A stretch of 64,000 bases of DNA from Streptomyces smyrnaeus (GTDB lineage: Bacteria > Actinomycetota > Actinomycetes > Streptomycetales > Streptomycetaceae). The number at the start of each line of letters is the position of its first letter. Position 1 is the stretch's first letter. The stretch is taken from contig NZ_JAFFZM010000030.1 in NCBI RefSeq assembly GCF_017676345.1, positions 1 to 64,000 of the forward strand, given 5' to 3'. The notes beneath the pieces are model-generated. The model did not search any database. It was given only the letters and a program-made list of their open reading frames with translations, and had not been told where the DNA came from. Below, piece after piece: positions 61,063 to 64,000 of the stretch. The position numbers and the translations under genes are program-made.

Positions 61063-62184
61063 GTGCGCGAGGGGGCCGCCGTCAGGCGGGAGAGGGTGCT
61101 GGAGGCGGTCCGTACGCGGGGGGAGGTGCGGGTGACCCAACTCGCCGCCGAACTGGACGTCTCCGTCGTCACCCTGCGGCGGGACGTGGAGGAACTGGCG
61201 CGGCGCGGCCAGTTGCGGAGGGGCCACGGGGTGGCGCGCTCCCTGTCGCCGACTCCGGCGCAGCACGACGCCTCGGCACCGGCCGTGGGGCTGATCGTGC
61301 CGGAGAACCACTCGTATCTGTTCGAGGCGGTGCGCGGCGCCCGTACCACGCTGGAGGCGGCCGGCGTCCGGATGGCCCTGCACATCGCCCCGCACCAGCC
61401 GGGGTCCGAGCAGGCGATGGCCCGCCAGGCGGTGCAGCAGGGGGTGCGCGGCCTGCTGGTCTCACCGCGCTGGCGCACCGCCGCCTGCGCGGTGCGGGAC
61501 GAGGAGTGGCTGGCCGAACTGTCGGTACCAGCCGTGTTGATGGAGCGCCGCCCTCCGCCCGGTTCACCGCTGCACGCCCACGACTCGGTGCGCAGCGACC
61601 ACTGGTACGGCGCCCATCTGGCGCTGGACCACCTGGTGTCGCTGGGGCACCGCCGTATCGTGCTGGCGGCGCGCGACGACAGCCCCACGGCGCGCACACT
61701 GCGCGCCGCGTTCGCGCAGATCGCCGGCGAGCGCGAGGAAGTGGCCGAGTGGGCCGTCGTGCTGAGCGCGGGCCCGGCCGACCACACGGCCTCCGGCCCG
61801 GGGCGCGCCCGGCAGGCGCGGGAGGGTGCGGCATCGCCGCTCGATCTGCCCGCGGTGCTGCGCGAGCACCGGGCGACAGCCGCTGTGCTGCACGCGGACG
61901 TGGACGCGCTGATGCTGGTGCAGCAGTTGCGCGAGCAGGGCATACAGGTGCCGCAGGACTGTTCGGTGGTGGCGTACGACGACGTGGTGGCGGCGCTGGG
62001 GAGTCCGCCGCTGACGGCCGTCGCGCCGCCGAAGGAGGAGATCGGCCGGGCGGCTGCAGAACTGCTGCTGCGCCGGCTGCGCCATCCGCGGGGCACGGCG
62101 CCGGAGGCGGTGCGCCGCATCGAGTTGCTGCCGGAACTGAAGGTGCGCGGCTCCACGGCACAGGTGGCACAGGCCGACGGGTGA
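61063..62184 (+). CDS. Hybrid regulator: DeoR-type HTH with LacI-type sugar sensor
   Basis: 373 residues. N-terminal DeoR-like winged helix ('RRERVLEAVRTRGEVRVTQL', 'SVVTLRRDVEELARRGQLRR') rather than a LacI HTH, then a periplasmic-binding-protein sensor domain (VGLIVPENHSYLFEAV, LVSLGHRRIVLAA, CSVVAYDDVVAALG, 'PPKEEIGRAAAELLLRRL') of the GalR/LacI kind. This combination is known in Streptomyces. The GTG at 61063 has AAAGGG nine bases upstream. It precedes a sugar ABC operon with which it shares an operator motif, so it probably represses that operon. Confidence 0.87.
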   Translation: MREGAAVRRERVLEAVRTRGEVRVTQLAAELDVSVVTLRRDVEELARRGQLRRGHGVARSLSPTPAQHDASAPAVGLIVPENHSYLFEAVRGARTTLEAAGVRMALHIAPHQPGSEQAMARQAVQQGVRGLLVSPRWRTAACAVRDEEWLAELSVPAVLMERRPPPGSPLHAHDSVRSDHWYGAHLALDHLVSLGHRRIVLAARDDSPTARTLRAAFAQIAGEREEVAEWAVVLSAGPADHTASGPGRARQAREGAASPLDLPAVLREHRATAAVLHADVDALMLVQQLREQGIQVPQDCSVVAYDDVVAALGSPPLTAVAPPKEEIGRAAAELLLRRLRHPRGTAPEAVRRIELLPELKVRGSTAQVAQADG

Positions 62185-62254
62185 CGGGTGACGGGTGACG
62201 TCCTGAAGCCCCGTCACTCCCCTCGTGGTGGGGCCGTCTTCGAGGCTCGCACGA

Positions 62255-62268
62255 TCGTTTGACCGTTT
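62255..62268 (-). promoter_or_regulatory. Operator candidate before the sugar-binding protein gene
   Basis: TCGTTTGACCGTTT, the exact reverse complement of the 14-mer at 61036-61049. A related copy (CGATCCATTGACC) follows 31 bases downstream at 62283-62295. Confidence 0.65.
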
Positions 62269-62282
62269 TATTTTCTCCTGAG

Positions 62283-62295
62283 CGATCCATTGACC
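62283..62295 (-). promoter_or_regulatory. Second, imperfect operator-like copy
   Basis: CGATCCATTGACC compared with CGATCGTTTGACC at 62252-62264: 11 of 13 bases match, in the same orientation, 31 bp apart (about three helical turns). Confidence 0.4.
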
Positions 62296-62355
62296 CTCTT
62301 CGTTCGGGCGATCAGGATGCGGATGTCCCCCTCCTCCCACGAAGGAGGCATCCGA

Positions 62356-63693
62356 GTGCCCGGCCACCGCATCCGACGGTTCACCCGCACCGCACTGACC
62401 GCGCTCGCCGCTCTTCCGCTCCTGCTGACCGCCGCCTGCACCGGCGGCGGTGCCACGGCGGCGGGAACGGCGGACGGCCCCGTCCACATCACGTTCTGGT
62501 CCGCACTGCGCGGCAGTCAGGAGGTGGTGGACGCGTACAACAGGAGCCAGCGCCGTATCCACGTCGACTTCCAGCAGATCCCGGCCGGCAACCAGGGCGG
62601 GTACGCCAAGCTGAGCAACGCGGCCCGCGCCGGCAACGCGCCCGACGTGGCCACTCTCGAATACCCGCAGGTCCCCGGCTTCGCCATCGACGGGGTGGCC
62701 CGCGACATCACACCTCTGGTCGGCGAACGGCTGCGAAAGAAGCTGCTGCCGCAGGCGCTGGCGCTGACCACCTTCGAGGGCCGGACCTTCAGCGTGCCGC
62801 TGGACGTGGAACCGATGGTCTTCCTCTACCGCCACGACCTGTTCAGCAAGCACGACATCGCCGTGCCGCGCACCTGGGCCCAGTTCGAGGCCGCGGCGCG
62901 GAAGATCAAGCGCGCGGCGCCCGGTTCCCGTATCGCCACCTTCCCCACCGACGGCGGCACCCAACTGTCCGCCTGGGCCTGGCAGGCGGGCGCGCGCTGG
63001 TTCGACACCAGCGACGGGACCTGGACCGTCTCGATGACCGACGAACCCACCCGGAAGGTGGCCGCCTACTGGCAGCGGCTGATCGACCGGGAACTGGTCT
63101 TCCTCAACTCGGTGGACACCCAGGAGGGTTCGGCGCAGGTCGGCAGGGGCGAGGTGTTCGGCAAGCTGGCCGGGGCCTGGGACGCGGGCGGGACGATGTC
63201 CTCCCAGCCGGGCCAGAAGGGCAGGTGGAGGGTGGCGCCGATGCCCCGGTGGGACCTGGAACACCCGCGCGTCGGCACCCACGGCGGTTCCACGTTCGCC
63301 GTCACCAAGGACAGCCGGCACCCGAAGGAGGCCATGGACTTCATCGAGTGGCAGGTCTCCAGCCCCGAGGCGCTCAAGGCCCGGCTCGCCAGCGGCATCA
63401 GCAGCCAGTACCCGGCCGCCACCGGACTGGTCCCCGTCGCCCGGAAGGCGATGGACACCAGCTACTTCGCCGGCCAGGACATCTACTCCCTCTTCCGGCG
63501 CGAGGCCGGCCACATCTCCGGCCAATGGAAGTGGGGCCCGCGGATGACGGCCACCCTCAGAATCGTCCAGGACCGGCTGGCCCGGGTCGGAGAGGGACAG
63601 GGCACCGTGCTGGACGCGCTGCGCGCGGGCCAGCGGGCGACAATGCCGGACCTGGAATCCCTCGGACTGAACGTGCGGGAGGGCTCCCGATGA
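62356..63693 (+). CDS. Extracellular sugar-binding lipoprotein (SBP_bac_1 family)
   Basis: 445 residues. The GTG at 62356 has AAGGAGG nine bases upstream. The signal peptide has a lipobox ending at Cys28 (T-A-A-C). CUT1 solute-binding motifs: 'VHITFWSALRGSQEVVDAYN', 'PLDVEPMVFLYRHDLFSKHD', 'GKLAGAWDAGGTMSSQPGQK'. Its stop overlaps the start of the permease gene (ATGA). Controlled, by inference, by the hybrid regulator upstream via the shared motif. Ligand unknown. Confidence 0.9.
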   Translation: MPGHRIRRFTRTALTALAALPLLLTAACTGGGATAAGTADGPVHITFWSALRGSQEVVDAYNRSQRRIHVDFQQIPAGNQGGYAKLSNAARAGNAPDVATLEYPQVPGFAIDGVARDITPLVGERLRKKLLPQALALTTFEGRTFSVPLDVEPMVFLYRHDLFSKHDIAVPRTWAQFEAAARKIKRAAPGSRIATFPTDGGTQLSAWAWQAGARWFDTSDGTWTVSMTDEPTRKVAAYWQRLIDRELVFLNSVDTQEGSAQVGRGEVFGKLAGAWDAGGTMSSQPGQKGRWRVAPMPRWDLEHPRVGTHGGSTFAVTKDSRHPKEAMDFIEWQVSSPEALKARLASGISSQYPAATGLVPVARKAMDTSYFAGQDIYSLFRREAGHISGQWKWGPRMTATLRIVQDRLARVGEGQGTVLDALRAGQRATMPDLESLGLNVREGSR

Positions 63694-64000
63694 GCGCGAC
63701 CACCGTTCCCGGGACCGGACCGGACGCGGGCGCCGGGCACGGGACCGGCGCCGGCATCCGCCCCGCCACCGTTCCGCGCGAGCGGGCCCGGCACACGGCG
63801 CGGCGACGGCAACTGGGCGCGTGCGCCGCGCTGATGACGCCGTTCTTCGTCCTGCTGGTCGTCGTCTTCCTGGTGCCCGTGGGCGGCGCGGTGTGGCTGA
63901 GCTTCTTCAGCGACGACCAGCCCGGCCTCGGCTTCGGTCCCGAGCGCACCGTCTTCGCCGGGCTGCGCAGCTACCGGGCCGTGCTGTCGGACCCCACCTT
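63690..64000 (+). CDS. Sugar ABC transporter permease (5' part only)
   Basis: Truncated by the window end after about 103 codons. After an Ala/Gly/Thr-rich tail of about 35 residues and a basic stretch (RERARHTARRRQ) comes the first transmembrane helix 'ALMTPFFVLLVVVFLVPVGG', typical of a MalF-type permease. The ATG at 63690 overlaps the stop of the binding-protein gene. Confidence 0.85.
   Translation, partial: MSATTVPGTGPDAGAGHGTGAGIRPATVPRERARHTARRRQLGACAALMTPFFVLLVVVFLVPVGGAVWLSFFSDDQPGLGFGPERTVFAGLRSYRAVLSDPT

Overview
The window is chromosomal DNA from a high-GC actinomycete, almost certainly Streptomyces. The base composition is strongly GC-rich in third codon positions, GTG and TTG starts are common, 4-base stop/start overlaps (ATGA, GTGA) are frequent, and the gene content is typical of the genus: malE/malR, glnE, glnA2, nadE, panB, an AfsR/SARP-type regulator, an F420 reductase and a DUF6571-type protein. 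I saw no rRNA, tRNA, CRISPR array, insertion sequence or phage gene.

Layout. 1-4267: maltose/maltodextrin locus (3'-truncated malE, a GH13 alpha-glucosidase, malR) with a MalR-type operator. 4384-9933: PAP2-family membrane phosphatase, then glnE and glnA2 (nitrogen and polyamine metabolism). 10252-11996: two-gene flavin oxidoreductase unit of the CE1758/CE1759 type. 12052-23950: a same-strand glycan utilisation locus. It encodes a secreted 1228-residue multidomain glycosidase, a LacI regulator, an ABC sugar importer, a GH31 enzyme and a GH127 beta-L-arabinofuranosidase-like enzyme, with a perfect 22-bp palindrome upstream. 24367-26206: secreted CAP-domain protein and subtilisin. 26326-29734: HTH regulator, DUF6153 protein and multicopper oxidase. 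29821-35844: nadE, a small secreted protein, an MFS transporter, a membrane-anchored phosphodiesterase-fold protein and panB.

35964-41302: DrrAB-type ABC exporter facing an AfsR-like regulator. Four 11-bp-phased repeats, the pattern expected of a SARP site, lie just upstream of drrA. 41493-48369: small secreted protein, LysR/EamA divergent pair, M50 peptidase, two-TM protein, DHA2 efflux pump, lipoprotein and F420:NADP reductase. 48481-51957: three-gene unit around a DUF6571 protein with a WXG100-like start (possible type VII secretion substrate). 52121-54058: TrmH-type RNA methyltransferase and a sialidase-fold protein.

54439-60945: the most distinctive system, a bacteriocin-type export cassette. 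It has a 68-residue double-glycine-leader peptide with a cysteine-free, Gly/Val-rich 47-residue core, an HlyD-like adaptor, a C39 peptidase-ABC transporter and a second large NHLM-type ABC protein. No modification enzyme is visible nearby. 61063-64000: a DeoR-HTH/LacI-sensor hybrid regulator and the start of another sugar ABC importer, linked by a shared 14-bp motif.

The dominant theme is carbohydrate acquisition: three separate CUT1-type importer loci, each with its own regulator and a recognisable candidate operator. Core housekeeping genes lie between them, and the peptide-export cassette looks like an accessory insertion. Several genes have a TANNNT-like hexamer 6-8 bases before the start codon and no ribosome binding site, which suggests leaderless transcripts.
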